Positions 43,738 to 54,962 are shown, numbered from the stretch's first letter. The stretch is 64,000 nucleotides of DNA from Microvirgula aerodenitrificans DSM 15089 (GCF_000620105.1 NZ_JHVK01000005.1:62001-126000), one strand, 5' to 3'. The notes: generated by a model from the letters alone, not told the origin. A program made the numbers and translations.

Positions 43738-44510
43738 TCTGCGCCCTGTCGCTGCTGCTCGTCATCGCGCCGGTCGCTGGCGCCGGGCGAGTGGTCGTGC
43801 TGACGCCGGACGTTGCCGACATCGTCGTCGCCATCGGCGCGGCGCGCGACGTGGTCGGCCGGGACAGGAGCACCACCCTGCCGGCGCTGCAGGCGGCACA
43901 GGAGATCGGCTTCTTCCGCAACCTGAATGCCGAGACCATCGCCCGCCTCAAGCCGACACTGGTCATCGGCAGTGCCACGGCACATCCGGTCAGCATCTGG
44001 CGCCAGCTGGACGGGCTGCAGATCCGCGCGGCCGAAGTGTCGTCACGGGAGGACGGCCGCGACTTCGCGACGGCCATCCGCCGCGTCGGCCAGTTGCTGG
44101 GCCGGGTCGACCAGGCCGACCGGCTGGCACGCGACTGGCAGGCCGGCATGCGCGAACGCCCCGCCACCGGCATCCGTTACGCGATCAGCTACGACGGCAG
44201 GCTGGTCGCCGGCAGGCATACCGCCGCCGATACGCTGATCCGCGCCGCAGGCGGCATCAATGCCGCGGCCGGGCTGTCCGGCACCAAAGTGCTGTCACGC
44301 GACGCCTGGCAATCACTGAAACCCGACGTCATCATCCTCTGCACGCATACGGCCGCCGTCCACGGCGGCGTCGACGCCTTCCGCCAGCGCCCGGAAATCG
44401 CCGCGACACCGGCCGGCCGCGACGGCCGCATCCATCTGCTGCCGGCCAGCGACGCGATGATGATCTCGATCCGCAGCCCCGACGTGGTGCAGCGGCTGCG
44501 CGGGCTGTAA
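43725..44510 (+). CDS. hmuT: Periplasmic heme-binding protein HmuT
   Basis: Substrate-binding protein of the heme ABC importer. The 261 residues have a signal peptide (MRRLICALSLLLVIAPVAGA) and the class III binding-protein pattern: VVVLTPDVADIVVAIGAARDVVGRD, LNAETIARLKPTLVIGSA, WQSLKPDVIILCTH. The start is the ATG after GGAGG, inside the end of hmuS. It sits five bases before hmuU. Confidence 0.94.
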   Translation: MRRLICALSLLLVIAPVAGAGRVVVLTPDVADIVVAIGAARDVVGRDRSTTLPALQAAQEIGFFRNLNAETIARLKPTLVIGSATAHPVSIWRQLDGLQIRAAEVSSREDGRDFATAIRRVGQLLGRVDQADRLARDWQAGMRERPATGIRYAISYDGRLVAGRHTAADTLIRAAGGINAAAGLSGTKVLSRDAWQSLKPDVIILCTHTAAVHGGVDAFRQRPEIAATPAGRDGRIHLLPASDAMMISIRSPDVVQRLRGL

Positions 44511-44515
44511 CCGGC

Positions 44516-45491
44516 ATGGCCGTCACGTCGTTGCTCCCTGCCCGCCATCCCGAACGTCTGGCCTGGTCGCTGCTGCTGGCAGCCAGCCTGCTGCTGCCGC
44601 TGCTCGGTGCCAGCCTCGGCGGCGGCGAGTTCCGCTGGCCGGACCTGACCGACCCCATTTTCACCACCCTGCGCCTGCCGCGCATCGCGGCGGCGCTGCT
44701 GGTCGGCGCGTCGCTGGCTGCCAGCGGCGCCGCCCTGCAGGCGCTGTTCCGCAATCCGCTGGCCGACCCGGGCCTGATCGGCACCTCTTCCGGTGCCGCG
44801 CTGGCCGTGGTGATCGTGCTCGCCACCGGCATTGCCGGCAGCACGCTGCCGTTCGCCGCCTTTGCCGGCGGACTGGCGGCCACCTGGCTGATCGTGGCCC
44901 TGGCCCGGTTCAGCGGCGGCGGCATGGCCGGCCTGCTGCTGATGGGACTGGTGATCTCGGCCTTCTGCGGCGCGGTAACCAGTCTGGCGCTGTTCCTGTC
45001 CGATGACCTGACGCTGCGCGGTGCATCCACCTGGCTGGCCGGCAGCCTGTCGTCGGCCTCACCGTCGCTGCTGCTGACCTGTTCGCTGGTATCCGGACTC
45101 GGCCTGCTGCTGCTGTTTGGCATCGGCCGCGATCTCGACTGCCTGCTGCTTGGCGAGGATGCCGCGGCGTCACTTGGTGTCGACGTGGTCCGTACCCGCC
45201 GGCTGGCGGCAATCGGCGCGGCACTGGCCACCGGTGGTGCCGTCGCCCTGTCCGGCATCATCGGCTTTGTCGGCATGATGGTGCCGAATGCGCTGGCCAT
45301 TCTGGTCGGCGGCAGCCGGCGCCGGCTGATCGTGCTGTCGGCCTGGGTCGGCGCACTGTTCCTGCTCGGTGCCGACACGCTGGCGCGCAGCCTGGTCTGG
45401 CCGATCGACCTGCCGGTCGGCATCGTGGCGGCCTTTGCCGGCCCGCCCTTCTTCCTCTGGTTCTACCGTCGTCAAACAAGGAGTCTCCTCC

Positions 45492-45499
<8 letters not shown>
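44516..45499 (+). CDS. hmuU: Heme ABC transporter permease HmuU
   Basis: BtuC/FecCD-fold permease carrying heme across the inner membrane. The 327 residues begin MAVTSLLPARHPERLAWSLL and contain the family motifs TLRLPRIAAALLVGASLAASG, LFRNPLADPGLIGTSSGAAL and the Q-loop-contacting GFVGMMVPNALAILVGG. The longer open frame upstream overlaps hmuT and is not protein-like. The C-terminus overlaps hmuV by eight bases. Confidence 0.95.
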
Positions 45500-46277
<778 letters not shown>

Positions 46278-46294
46278 ATACCCTGCAAAAACAA

Positions 46295-46324
46295 CGCCTC
46301 CGGCAAAGGCCGGCACGGGAGGCG
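46295..46324 (+). terminator. Possible terminator after the heme operon
   Basis: CGCCTCC (46295-46301) pairs with GGAGGCG (46318-46324) with GGC/GCC stacking inside. No U-run follows. The 270-base spacer to the next gene is otherwise unmarked. Confidence 0.4.
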
Positions 46325-46547
46325 CGCGCGGCCGTCCGCGGGACCGGCTCGTGTGCCGGCCCCGAATCACGATATTGCTGCTGCCAAAACCACAAATTCA
46401 TGACTCGCGAATAATTTCACTTGCGCAGAATCCAAACATTCGTTTGAATCATCGCTCCCGCGAGTGGCGGCACGCGCTGCGTTGCCGATCCGGACAACAG
46501 ATCCGGCCCGCCATCTCGCGCCCTGTCACGAGGAGGAGGGACACACT

Positions 46548-48041
46548 ATGACACTCGGCGAATGGTTCATTCCCGCCAGCGTCCGCCAGGACGCGGACCG
46601 GCTGATCAAGGCACGCACTGTCGTCAACGTCGCGCTGCTGGCGGCGGTGCTGACACCGCTGTTTTCCATTTCCTATTTCAAGCTCGGCCATCTGGCGATG
46701 GGCTACGGCATTCTGGCCGGCGGCATGGCCATGGCACTGGGTGCACTGCTGCTGCGCCTCAGCGGCCTGGTCGGACTGACTGCCCAGTTCATCATCGCCA
46801 TCATGTTTGCCATGGTCAGCTGGATGGTATTCGTCAACGGCGGGCTGATGGGCACCAGCGTGGTCTGGTATGCGTCGATCCCGTTTACCGCCGTCTTTGT
46901 CGGCGGACGGCGCTCGGGGTATCTGTGGGCGGCGCTGACGCTGCTGGCGCTGATAGTGTTCCTGCTCGCCAATGGCGATCCCGGCACCCTGCCATCCACG
47001 CCGATTCCGGAAGCCGAGCACCCGCTGCTGCAGATGAAGTCGCTGGCCGGCCTGAGCATCGTCGTGCTGGTGCTGGCGCTGGCCTTCGACGGCGCCAAGC
47101 GCAAGGGCTTCAGCCAGCTGGAGCTGGCGCGCGAACAGGCCGAGACCGAACGCAACAACGTATCGACCATGCTCGACCACATCACCCAGTCGGTCCACGC
47201 CGCCAGCCAGGAAAGCCGCGATATCGCGGTCACCGCACGGCTGATGGTCGCCACCATGACCCAGCAGTCGGCACGCACCCAGGAAATGGTCGTGACCGTG
47301 CAGCAGATGAGCGCGCTGACCGAACACAACGCCGAGCAATCGTCGCAGGCCGCCGCCGTTGCCATCGATGCCCGCAAACAGGCGCACCAGGGCGGCGATA
47401 TCATGAACAACGCCATGCAGCACCTCGACGAGGCCGGTACGGCCATGGCGCGCTCGTCAGAAGCGATCGAGTCGCTGGGACGCCGTTCGAGCGAGGTCAA
47501 CGGCATCGTGCAGCTGATCGGCGAGATTGCCGACCAGACCAACATGCTGGCATTGAATGCCGCCATCGAAGCCGCCCGGGCCGGTGACGTCGGCCGCGGC
47601 TTTGCCGTGGTCGCCGACGAGGTGCGCAAGCTGGCCGAGCGCACCCAGACCGCAACCAAGGATATCGAGACCAAGATCGGTCTGATCGTCAACGGCACCC
47701 AGGATGCGCTGGTGGCCATCCGTGAAGGAGTCGACCGCATGCAGGGCGGCGCCGGCAACTCGCGCGCCGCGCATTCCAGCCTGCGCGAACTGATCGGCGG
47801 CGCGCAGAACCTGGCCGAGGTACTGGAGCAGGTGGCGGGCGCGGAAAACAGCCAGTCGGCCGGTTTCAAGACCTTTGCCGGCGATATCGGCAATATCGGC
47901 CAGTCGACCCAGACGCTGTCGAACGAAACCGCTGCCATTGCCGAGGCGACGCGCCGGCTGGACGGGCTGATGGCGGAACTGGCGGAGCGAATTCACCATT
48001 TCGAGCAGTCCCGACGGCAACCGGTCGCGATGGCGGCATGA
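46548..48041 (+). CDS. Methyl-accepting chemotaxis protein with multi-helix membrane sensor
   Basis: A 497-residue chemoreceptor. Unusually, the N-terminal half (residues about 20-185) consists of six or so closely spaced TM helices ([73 protein letters not shown]), with no large periplasmic domain. The cytoplasmic part is the standard signalling coiled coil with the tip [19 protein letters not shown] and [15 protein letters not shown] that contacts CheA/CheW. The ATG follows GAGGAGGAGG. The ligand is unknown. A membrane-embedded sensor is inferred. No che genes nearby. Confidence 0.92.
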   Translation: MTLGEWFIPASVRQDADRLIKARTVVNVALLAAVLTPLFSISYFKLGHLAMGYGILAGGMAMALGALLLRLSGLVGLTAQFIIAIMFAMVSWMVFVNGGLMGTSVVWYASIPFTAVFVGGRRSGYLWAALTLLALIVFLLANGDPGTLPSTPIPEAEHPLLQMKSLAGLSIVVLVLALAFDGAKRKGFSQLELAREQAETERNNVSTMLDHITQSVHAASQESRDIAVTARLMVATMTQQSARTQEMVVTVQQMSALTEHNAEQSSQAAAVAIDARKQAHQGGDIMNNAMQHLDEAGTAMARSSEAIESLGRRSSEVNGIVQLIGEIADQTNMLALNAAIEAARAGDVGRGFAVVADEVRKLAERTQTATKDIETKIGLIVNGTQDALVAIREGVDRMQGGAGNSRAAHSSLRELIGGAQNLAEVLEQVAGAENSQSAGFKTFAGDIGNIGQSTQTLSNETAAIAEATRRLDGLMAELAERIHHFEQSRRQPVAMAA

Positions 48042-48117
48042 TCCGCCGCTTCCCATCCGCCGCCGCCTTGACCAATGATCTTGCAGGCCCTGGCATAAAA
48101 GGCTCTAATTCGCCCTT

Positions 48118-48993
48118 ATGGAATGGCTTTTCAAAAAAATAGGTCTGGTCGCCCGGCACTCGAAACCGGAAGTGGTCCAGTCGCTGCTGGAACTTGCCCG
48201 CCACCTGGAGCAACAGGGGCTGCACGTTTTCATTGACCGCGACAGCGTGACCCGGGCCGAGGCCCAGGGGCTGACGCTGATCGACCGCAATGATTTCGGC
48301 AAGATTGTCGATGTCGCGATCGTGCTCGGCGGCGACGGCACCATGCTGTCGGTCGCCCGCCTGCTGGCGCCGTACCGCATCCCGCTGATCGGCATCAACC
48401 AGGGCCGGCTCGGCTTCATGACCGACATCCCGCTGCACACGATGATCGCCTCGGTCAGCAGCATCCTGCAGGGCGAGTTCCTGCCCGAGGAACGCATGCT
48501 GCTGCAATCGAGCGTCATGCGCGACAACGTCGAGGTCGCCCAGCACCTGGCACTCAACGATATCGTCATCAATCGTGGCGCCATGGGGCAGATGATCGAA
48601 TTCGAGATCTTCGTCGACAACCAGTTCGTCTACAGCCAGCGCTCGGACGGCCTGATCGTCAGCACGCCGACCGGCTCGACCGCCTACGCGCTGGCCTCCG
48701 GCGGGCCGATCCTGCACCCGACCGTGCCGGCCATCGCCCTGGTGCCGATCTGCCCGCAGTCGATGAGCAATCGTCCCATCGCCATCAACGACTCCAGCGA
48801 AGTCGAATTCATGCTGACGCGCGGCGAGGATGCCCGCGTTCATTTCGACGGCCAGTCGCACTGCGACCTGATGGAACTCGATCGCGTGCTGATCCGCCGC
48901 TACCGCAATCCGCTGCGCCTGCTGCATCCACTCGGCTACAACTATTACGACATGCTCCGTCACAAGCTGCACTGGGGTGAGCGTCTGCTGTAA
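48118..48993 (+). CDS. nadK: NAD kinase
   Basis: Phosphorylates NAD to NADP. The 291 residues have the GGDGT motif (71-75, VLGGDGTMLSVARLL), the NQGRLGFMTD segment and the glycine-rich SGGPILHPTVPA with GSTAYALA before it. ATG at the end of the short AT-rich stretch. It lies 51 bases before recN on the same strand, a pairing common in proteobacteria. Confidence 0.97.
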   Translation: MEWLFKKIGLVARHSKPEVVQSLLELARHLEQQGLHVFIDRDSVTRAEAQGLTLIDRNDFGKIVDVAIVLGGDGTMLSVARLLAPYRIPLIGINQGRLGFMTDIPLHTMIASVSSILQGEFLPEERMLLQSSVMRDNVEVAQHLALNDIVINRGAMGQMIEFEIFVDNQFVYSQRSDGLIVSTPTGSTAYALASGGPILHPTVPAIALVPICPQSMSNRPIAINDSSEVEFMLTRGEDARVHFDGQSHCDLMELDRVLIRRYRNPLRLLHPLGYNYYDMLRHKLHWGERLL

Positions 48994-49044
48994 CCCCTGC
49001 CGCACCCCGCCCTCTGCCCAATCGCTACCGGAATCCGCCCGCCG

Positions 49045-50709
49045 ATGCTGCTATCGCTTTCAGTCCGCAACTTCGTCATCGTCGACCAGCTCGAACTCGA
49101 CTTCCGTCCGGGCTTTACCGTACTGACCGGTGAAACCGGCGCGGGCAAATCCATCATCCTCGATGCCTTGTCGCTGCTGCTCGGCGGCCGTGGCGATGGC
49201 AGTCTGGTCCGGCATGGCGAGGAGCGCGCCGAACTGTCGGCCACCTTCGCCATCGGCGACATGGCCGACGTCCGCAGCTGGCTGGTCGGCCAGGAACTGG
49301 CCGACGACGGCAACGATGAACTGCTGGTGCGCCGCGTCGTCGATGCCGGCGGCCGCTCGCGCTGCTGGCTCAACGGCCGCCCGGCCACGCTGGCCCAGCT
49401 GCGCGAGGCCGGCGAGTGGCTGGTCGACATCCATGGCCAGCACGCCCATCAGTCACTGGTCAAACCGGATACCCAGCGCCGGCTGCTCGATGCCTATGCC
49501 GGCGCACTCGATATCGTCCAGGCGGTAAAGGGCGCGTTCGAGCAGTGGCAATCGGTCAAGCGCCAGCGGGTAGCCGCCGAACAGCACGTGGCCGAATTCG
49601 AACGCGAGCGCGAACGCCTGCAATGGCAGATCAGCGAACTGACCGAACTCGGCGTGCAGGCCGGCGAATGGGAAGACGTGTCCGCCAGTCATGGCCGGCT
49701 CGGCAATGCCCAGGAGCTGATCGAGGCCGCGCAGACCGCCATCGACACCCTGTCCGAGTCGGATCACGACATTCTGTCCGCCGTGGGCCAGGTGCAGAAC
49801 CGCCTGTCACGGCTGGTCGACGTCGACAGCAAGCTCAAGGACACCGTGGCCCTGCTCGACTCCGCCGAGGCCGAGTTGCGCGAGGCGGTCTATGCGCTCC
49901 GCGATTACGCGGAGGGAATAGACCAGGACCCGGCTGAATTCGCGCGCATCGAGAAGCGCATTGACGCGCTGTATTCGATGGCGCGCAAATACCGCGTCCG
50001 TCCGGAAGAACTGCCGGAGAAACTCGCCGCCTGGCGCGAGGAACTGGAGCGGCTGTCGCAGTCGGCCGATGTCGACGAGCTGGTGCGCCAGGAAAGCGAT
50101 GCCGAGCGCCTTTACCGCGACCTGGCCGACCAGCTGTCGCTGAAACGCCAGCAGGCGGCCGTCGAACTGGCCGACCGCATCAGCGAGGAAATGCAGGGGC
50201 TGGCGATGCAGGGCGCGCGCTTCGCCATCGAACTGGCCCCGCTGGCGGCACCGGCGGCCAGCGGCATGGAATCGGTCGAATACCTGGTCGCCGCCAATGC
50301 CGGCACCGCGCTGCGGCCGATGTCCAAGGTCGCGTCCGGGGGCGAGCTGTCGCGCATCAGCCTGGCGTTCCAGATCGTCGCCAGCCAGGTGGCGGCGGTA
50401 CCGACGCTGATTTTCGACGAAGTCGACGTCGGCATCGGCGGCCGGGTGGCCGAAGTGGTCGGCCGGCTGCTGAAACGGCTCGGCCAGCGCTACCAGGTGC
50501 TGTGCATCACCCACCTGCCGCAGGTGGCCGCCTGCGGCGACAATCAGTGGCAGGTCGCCAAGCATCTGGAGGCCGGCCGCACGGTCAGCAGCATCCAGAC
50601 CCTGTCCGACCGCGAGCGGGTGGAGGAAATCGCCCGCATGCTCGGTGGCGAGCAGATTACCGACACGACCCGGCAGCACGCGGCCGAGCTGCTGGCGCTG
50701 GTCGCCTGA
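49045..50709 (+). CDS. recN: DNA repair protein RecN
   Basis: SMC-like ATPase acting in double-strand break repair. The 554 residues have Walker A GETGAGKSI (29-37), a long central coiled coil (about 165-365), the SMC signature ASGGELSRISLAFQI and Walker B TLIFDEVDVGIGG, then CITHLPQVAACGD. ATG start. No LexA box recognised in the short spacer after nadK. Confidence 0.97.
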   Translation: MLLSLSVRNFVIVDQLELDFRPGFTVLTGETGAGKSIILDALSLLLGGRGDGSLVRHGEERAELSATFAIGDMADVRSWLVGQELADDGNDELLVRRVVDAGGRSRCWLNGRPATLAQLREAGEWLVDIHGQHAHQSLVKPDTQRRLLDAYAGALDIVQAVKGAFEQWQSVKRQRVAAEQHVAEFERERERLQWQISELTELGVQAGEWEDVSASHGRLGNAQELIEAAQTAIDTLSESDHDILSAVGQVQNRLSRLVDVDSKLKDTVALLDSAEAELREAVYALRDYAEGIDQDPAEFARIEKRIDALYSMARKYRVRPEELPEKLAAWREELERLSQSADVDELVRQESDAERLYRDLADQLSLKRQQAAVELADRISEEMQGLAMQGARFAIELAPLAAPAASGMESVEYLVAANAGTALRPMSKVASGGELSRISLAFQIVASQVAAVPTLIFDEVDVGIGGRVAEVVGRLLKRLGQRYQVLCITHLPQVAACGDNQWQVAKHLEAGRTVSSIQTLSDRERVEEIARMLGGEQITDTTRQHAAELLALVA

Positions 50710-50915
50710 GCGGCTACCGGATGCCCGTGCACGCTCGCTGACACCGGCCCGTCCTTCCCTGCCTGCGCCCGCCACCATGGCGGGCGTATGCCTGACGGGC
50801 CATTACTGTTTCATTTCTCTCAGCCCGTTCTAAGTCACACGGTTTTACCATCCAGGGTGTGCTACAAAGGATATCCCATCCGGATACCGGTAGCGGCAAA
50901 CATGAGGATGGACAA

Positions 50916-51578
50916 ATGCGTGTGCTGTTGATTGAAGACGACCCGATGATCGGGGATGCCGTGATGCTGGCATTGCGGGATGCGACCTATGCCGTCGACT
51001 GGGCACGCGACGGTGAAGCAGGTCTGGCCCTGTTTGCCAACCAGCAATACGAAATGGTGCTGGTGGACCTGGGGCTGCCGAAAATGGACGGCTACGCCGT
51101 GCTGACCCGGCTGCGGCAGAAGGACGCCCAGGTACCGATCCTGGTCGTGACCGCCCGCGACGGGCTGGACGATATCGAAAAGGGGCTGGACCTCGGCGCT
51201 GACGACTATGTGTGCAAGCCGTTCGAATTCCGCGAACTGCTGGCCCGCATGCGCGCGGTGACCCGGCGCAAGGCCGGTTCGGCCGCCCCCATCCTGTCCA
51301 ACGGCGAAATCGATCTCGACCCGGCCAGCCGCGAGGTCAGCTACCGCGGGCAGTCGCTGCGCATGACCAGCCGCGAGTTCTCGCTGCTGCAGGCGCTGCT
51401 GCAGCGCCCGGGCGCAATCCTGTCCCGCAGTGACCTCGAGGAACGCATCTACAACTGGGATCAGGAAATCGACAGCAATGCGGTCGAGTTCCTGATCCAC
51501 TCGATCCGCAAGAAACTCGGTTCCGACATCATCCGCAATGTGCGCGGCCTCGGCTGGATGGTGGCCAAGCGCCAATGA
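50916..51578 (+). CDS. OmpR-family response regulator, probable arn regulator (PmrA-like)
   Basis: A 220-residue transcription factor. The receiver domain has the phosphorylated Asp51 in VLVDLGLPKMDGY and the Lys in DDYVCKPFEFREL. A winged-helix DNA-binding domain follows (from about residue 130, REFSLLQALLQRPGAILSR). The ATG follows a GGATGGACAA context. Its stop overlaps the sensor kinase start (ATGA), and the arn genes follow in the same direction. PmrA or QseB-like control of lipid A modification is inferred from this position. No clear PmrA box was found. Confidence 0.9.
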   Translation: MRVLLIEDDPMIGDAVMLALRDATYAVDWARDGEAGLALFANQQYEMVLVDLGLPKMDGYAVLTRLRQKDAQVPILVVTARDGLDDIEKGLDLGADDYVCKPFEFRELLARMRAVTRRKAGSAAPILSNGEIDLDPASREVSYRGQSLRMTSREFSLLQALLQRPGAILSRSDLEERIYNWDQEIDSNAVEFLIHSIRKKLGSDIIRNVRGLGWMVAKRQ

Positions 51579-52888
51579 ACTACTCTCTCCGCTTTCGCCT
51601 GTGCGCCTGGATTACCGCAGCCGTGCTGCTGGCGGCCGCTCTTGCCGGCTTTGCCTCTTTCGAAAGTGCGCGGACGGAAGCCAACGAGCTGCAGGATGCC
51701 CAGCTGACCCAGATCGGCACGCTGCTCGATGCACGCGACCTGTCGGTGCCACCGCCGCAGAACCTGGCGTCGACCACCACCGACCCGGACCTGTATATCG
51801 AGGTGCAGATCCTCGGCCGGCCGGATGTCGGTGACAAGGCCGTGTTCCCGTCCAATCTGCTCGACGGTCTGCACACGCTGAGCATCAACCATGAGGAGTG
51901 GCGGCTGTACGTGATTTCGCTGGACAACGGTGACCGTATCGCCGTCGGCCAGCGCACGGCCGAGCGCGACGAGATCGCCAATATCGGCGCCATGTCGACC
52001 ATCGTGCCGCTGCTGGTGCTGATCCCGATTCTGCTGACCATGATCATCGGCGTGATCACGCTGGCGCTGCGGCCGGTCGCCCGCCTGAGCCAGCAGATCG
52101 ACCATGATCCGAACCGCTGCCTGCAAAGCCCGCTGTCGATCGCACAGCTGCCGGACGAGGTGGCACCGCTGGTGCGGTCGATCAACCGGCTGCTGGCACG
52201 CCAGTCGCGACAGCTCGAGCAGCAGAAGCGCTTTATTTCCGACGCCGCACACGAACTGCGCTCGCCGATGACCGCGCTGATGCTGCAGGCGGAGAACCTG
52301 TCCGCCGCCGACATGTCCGAGACCGCCCGCGAGCGCCTGCAGCGGCTGCAGGCCGGGCTGGGTCGCAGCGCCGCGCTGATCGAACAGTTGCTCAGCCTGT
52401 CGCGCGCGCAGGCGCAGACCGCCGCCGCCACCCAGTCGGTCAGACTGGCGGATGTGCTGCACAAAGTGCTGGAAGACCTGGTGCCGCAGGCACAGGCGCG
52501 CGATATCGATATCGGCGTCGTTGCCCACGATGACGTCGGCGTTGCCGCCTACGAGCTGGATGTCGCCACCCTGATGCGCAACCTGCTCGACAACGCCATC
52601 AAGTACACGCCGCCTGGCGGCACCATCGACATCGGCATCCACCATGTCGGCGACGAGGCGACTTTCGAAGTTCGTGACAGCGGGACGGGTGTGCCCGACA
52701 ACCTGATCGACCAGTTGTGGCGGCCCTTCTTCCGCGTTCCCGGCACCACCGCGCCCGGCGCCGGCCTCGGCCTGTCCATCGTCAGCAATATCGTCGACAA
52801 GCTGTCCGGCCGCGTGTCGGTTCGCAATGTCGCCCCGGATGAAGGCAGCGGCCTGATCATCGCTGTCCACCTGCCCGCCCAACCCTGA
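51575..52888 (+). CDS. Sensor histidine kinase (PmrB/QseC-like)
   Basis: A 437-residue inner-membrane kinase that pairs with the preceding regulator. TM1 (LCAWITAAVLLAAALAGFA) and TM2 (MSTIVPLLVLIPILLTMIIG) enclose a short periplasmic region of about 115 residues. A HAMP-like linker leads to the HisKA site SDAAHELRSPMTAL with His226, then the ATPase domain with N-box NLLDNAIKYTPPGG and GAGLGLSIV. The small sensor domain is of the kind seen in kinases that sense cations or polymyxin-like peptides, an inference only. Ten bases separate it from arnT. Confidence 0.93.
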   Translation: MNYSLRFRLCAWITAAVLLAAALAGFASFESARTEANELQDAQLTQIGTLLDARDLSVPPPQNLASTTTDPDLYIEVQILGRPDVGDKAVFPSNLLDGLHTLSINHEEWRLYVISLDNGDRIAVGQRTAERDEIANIGAMSTIVPLLVLIPILLTMIIGVITLALRPVARLSQQIDHDPNRCLQSPLSIAQLPDEVAPLVRSINRLLARQSRQLEQQKRFISDAAHELRSPMTALMLQAENLSAADMSETARERLQRLQAGLGRSAALIEQLLSLSRAQAQTAAATQSVRLADVLHKVLEDLVPQAQARDIDIGVVAHDDVGVAAYELDVATLMRNLLDNAIKYTPPGGTIDIGIHHVGDEATFEVRDSGTGVPDNLIDQLWRPFFRVPGTTAPGAGLGLSIVSNIVDKLSGRVSVRNVAPDEGSGLIIAVHLPAQP

Positions 52889-52898
52889 CCCCATCACA

Positions 52899-54572
52899 AT
52901 GACTCTGAACCAGAAATTGCTTCGCCACTCCGGTGGCCTGGTGTTCTGGGCGTGCCTGGCCATCGTCTGGCTGGGTACGCTCGGCCAGCGCGCGCTGATC
53001 ACACCGGACGAAGGCCGCTATGCGACCCTGTCGCTGGGCATGCTGCACAGCGGCGACTGGATTACTCCGCGGCTGAACAACCTGCTGTATTTCGAAAAGC
53101 CGGCCATGCAGTACTGGGCGGGCGCGATCGCGTTCAAGCTGTTCGGCGTCAACGAATTCGCCGCCCGCTTCTGGCCCGGCCTGACCGGCCTGCTGACGGT
53201 GGCGCTGGTCGGCCTGACCGGACGGAAGCTGTGGTCGCCGGCCGCCGGCCGCAACGCCGCACTGGTTGCGGCCGGTTGCGCCTGGATCGTCGGCAACAGC
53301 CATTTCCTGACCCTGGATACCGGGGTGACCTTCTTCCTGACCGCCGCGCTGTCCGGCTTCCTGCTCGCCCAGCGCGACGGCGCCGATACACGCGAGCGCC
53401 TGTTCTGGAACCTGTTCATGTGGGCGGCCATGGCCGGGGCCACGCTGAGCAAGGGGCTGATCGGCATTCTGATTCCCGGCACCACGCTGGCGCTGTACTC
53501 GCTGCTGGCCCGCGATGTCCGGCCGTGGACGCGGATGAACTGGCTGCCCGGGCTGGCGCTGTTCCTGGTACTGAGCGTACCGTGGTTCGTGCTGGTGTCG
53601 CAGCAGAATCCCGGCTTCGCCCGCTTCTTCTTCATTCACGAGCACTTCCAGCGCTTCCTGACCACCGAACACCGCCGCACCGGCCCGGTCTGGTATTTCG
53701 TGCCGCTGCTGCTGGCCGGCTTCCTGCCATGGACCTCCCTGCTGCCGGCCACGCTGCGTGCCGGCTGGCAACGGGAGCCGGGCCGGTTCCAGCCGCGTCG
53801 GCTGCTGCTGGCCTGGTCGCTGTTCGTGTTCGTGTTCTTCAGCGTGTCCGGTTCCAAGCTGCCGTCGTACATTCTGCCGATGTTCCCTGCGCTGGCGCTG
53901 CTGCTCGGCCGGGAGCTGGAAACGATGACGGCGCCGCGCCTGGCCCGCCACCTGATTGCCCCGGCCCTGCTGTGGCTGGCGGTGCTGGCGGCACTGCCGT
54001 TCCATGCCCGTTTCTCCTCGGCCGAGACGCCACCCGCCGCGCTGCACGCGCTTGCCGTCGGTCTGGGCATTGCCGCCATCCTGTTTCTGCTGTGCGCGTG
54101 GTTTGCCTGGCGCGCGCTGCGCCGTGACGAACGCGGTCTGGCACTGGCCGCCTGGGCGCTGGGCGGCTTCCTGGCCGTCACTGCCGGGGCACTGGGTCAC
54201 AACACCTTCGGCCAGCTGAAAAGCAGCAAGGCCGTTGCCGTGGCCGCCGCGCCGCTGCTGACGCCGGCCACGCCGGTGTTCTCGGTGGCGATGTATGACC
54301 AGACACTGCCGTTCTATCTGCGCCGGCCGGTCACCCTGGTTGCCTACAGCGATGAGTTCGCCTTTGGCCAGGCCGCCGAGCCGGACAAGTCGCTGCCCGA
54401 TATCGCCTCGTTCACCCGACGCTGGCGCGAGCTGCCCGCCGCGGCCGCCATGATGGGTCCCGGCACCTTCACCACCCTGAGCCAGGACGGCCTGCCGATG
54501 CGCGTGGTCTACCGCGACGCCCGCCGCCTGTTCGTCATCAAACCCACCCCACCGGCCAATGGAGCCAATTAG
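52899..54572 (+). CDS. arnT: L-Ara4N lipid A transferase
   Basis: Integral-membrane GT-C enzyme that transfers 4-amino-4-deoxy-L-arabinose from its undecaprenyl carrier to lipid A, lowering negative charge and polymyxin binding. The 557 residues have the typical first loop TPDEGRYATLSLGMLHSGDW and LYFEKPAMQYW, with about twelve TM helices and a C-terminal periplasmic domain. ATG start ten bases after the kinase gene. The stop shares a base with the arnE start. Confidence 0.94.
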   Translation: MTLNQKLLRHSGGLVFWACLAIVWLGTLGQRALITPDEGRYATLSLGMLHSGDWITPRLNNLLYFEKPAMQYWAGAIAFKLFGVNEFAARFWPGLTGLLTVALVGLTGRKLWSPAAGRNAALVAAGCAWIVGNSHFLTLDTGVTFFLTAALSGFLLAQRDGADTRERLFWNLFMWAAMAGATLSKGLIGILIPGTTLALYSLLARDVRPWTRMNWLPGLALFLVLSVPWFVLVSQQNPGFARFFFIHEHFQRFLTTEHRRTGPVWYFVPLLLAGFLPWTSLLPATLRAGWQREPGRFQPRRLLLAWSLFVFVFFSVSGSKLPSYILPMFPALALLLGRELETMTAPRLARHLIAPALLWLAVLAALPFHARFSSAETPPAALHALAVGLGIAAILFLLCAWFAWRALRRDERGLALAAWALGGFLAVTAGALGHNTFGQLKSSKAVAVAAAPLLTPATPVFSVAMYDQTLPFYLRRPVTLVAYSDEFAFGQAAEPDKSLPDIASFTRRWRELPAAAAMMGPGTFTTLSQDGLPMRVVYRDARRLFVIKPTPPANGAN

Positions 54573-54943
54573 TGAAACCGCTTGAATTTCTGCTGATCCT
54601 GATCGGCGTGCTGCTGAATGCCGGCGCACAACTGCTGCTGAAGGCCGGCGTGCGCCAGATCGGGCACTTTGAATTTACCGCCGCCAATGTGTGGCCGATC
54701 GGCCTGTCGCTGGCCGGCAACCCGCCGATCCTGGCCGGACTCGGCTGTTACGTGATCAGTGTCGGCGTCTGGATCATGGCGCTGTCACGCGTGGACGTCA
54801 GCATCGCCTATCCGATGCTGTCGATCGGTTATGTCGTCAATGCACTGCTCGCCTGGTGGCTGTTTGGCGAAGCGGTGACCGTCATGCGTCTGATGGGGAT
54901 CGCCATCATCATCGTCGGCGTGCTCGTCGTCGCACGCAGTTAG
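54572..54943 (+). CDS. arnE: L-Ara4N-phosphoundecaprenol flippase subunit (ArnE-like, SMR family)
   Basis: A 123-residue, four-helix membrane protein (EFLLILIGVLLNAGAQLLLK, CYVISVGVWIMALSRVDVS, ALLAWWLFGEAVTVMRLMG, IIIVGVLVVARS) of the small multidrug resistance fold. In enterobacteria ArnE and ArnF form the flippase of the L-Ara4N carrier. Here only one subunit gene is in the operon. The start is a GTG overlapping the arnT stop, after GGAG at seven bases. Confidence 0.88.
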   Translation: MKPLEFLLILIGVLLNAGAQLLLKAGVRQIGHFEFTAANVWPIGLSLAGNPPILAGLGCYVISVGVWIMALSRVDVSIAYPMLSIGYVVNALLAWWLFGEAVTVMRLMGIAIIIVGVLVVARS

Positions 54944-54962
54944 CATCAAGGAGTCGTCATAC

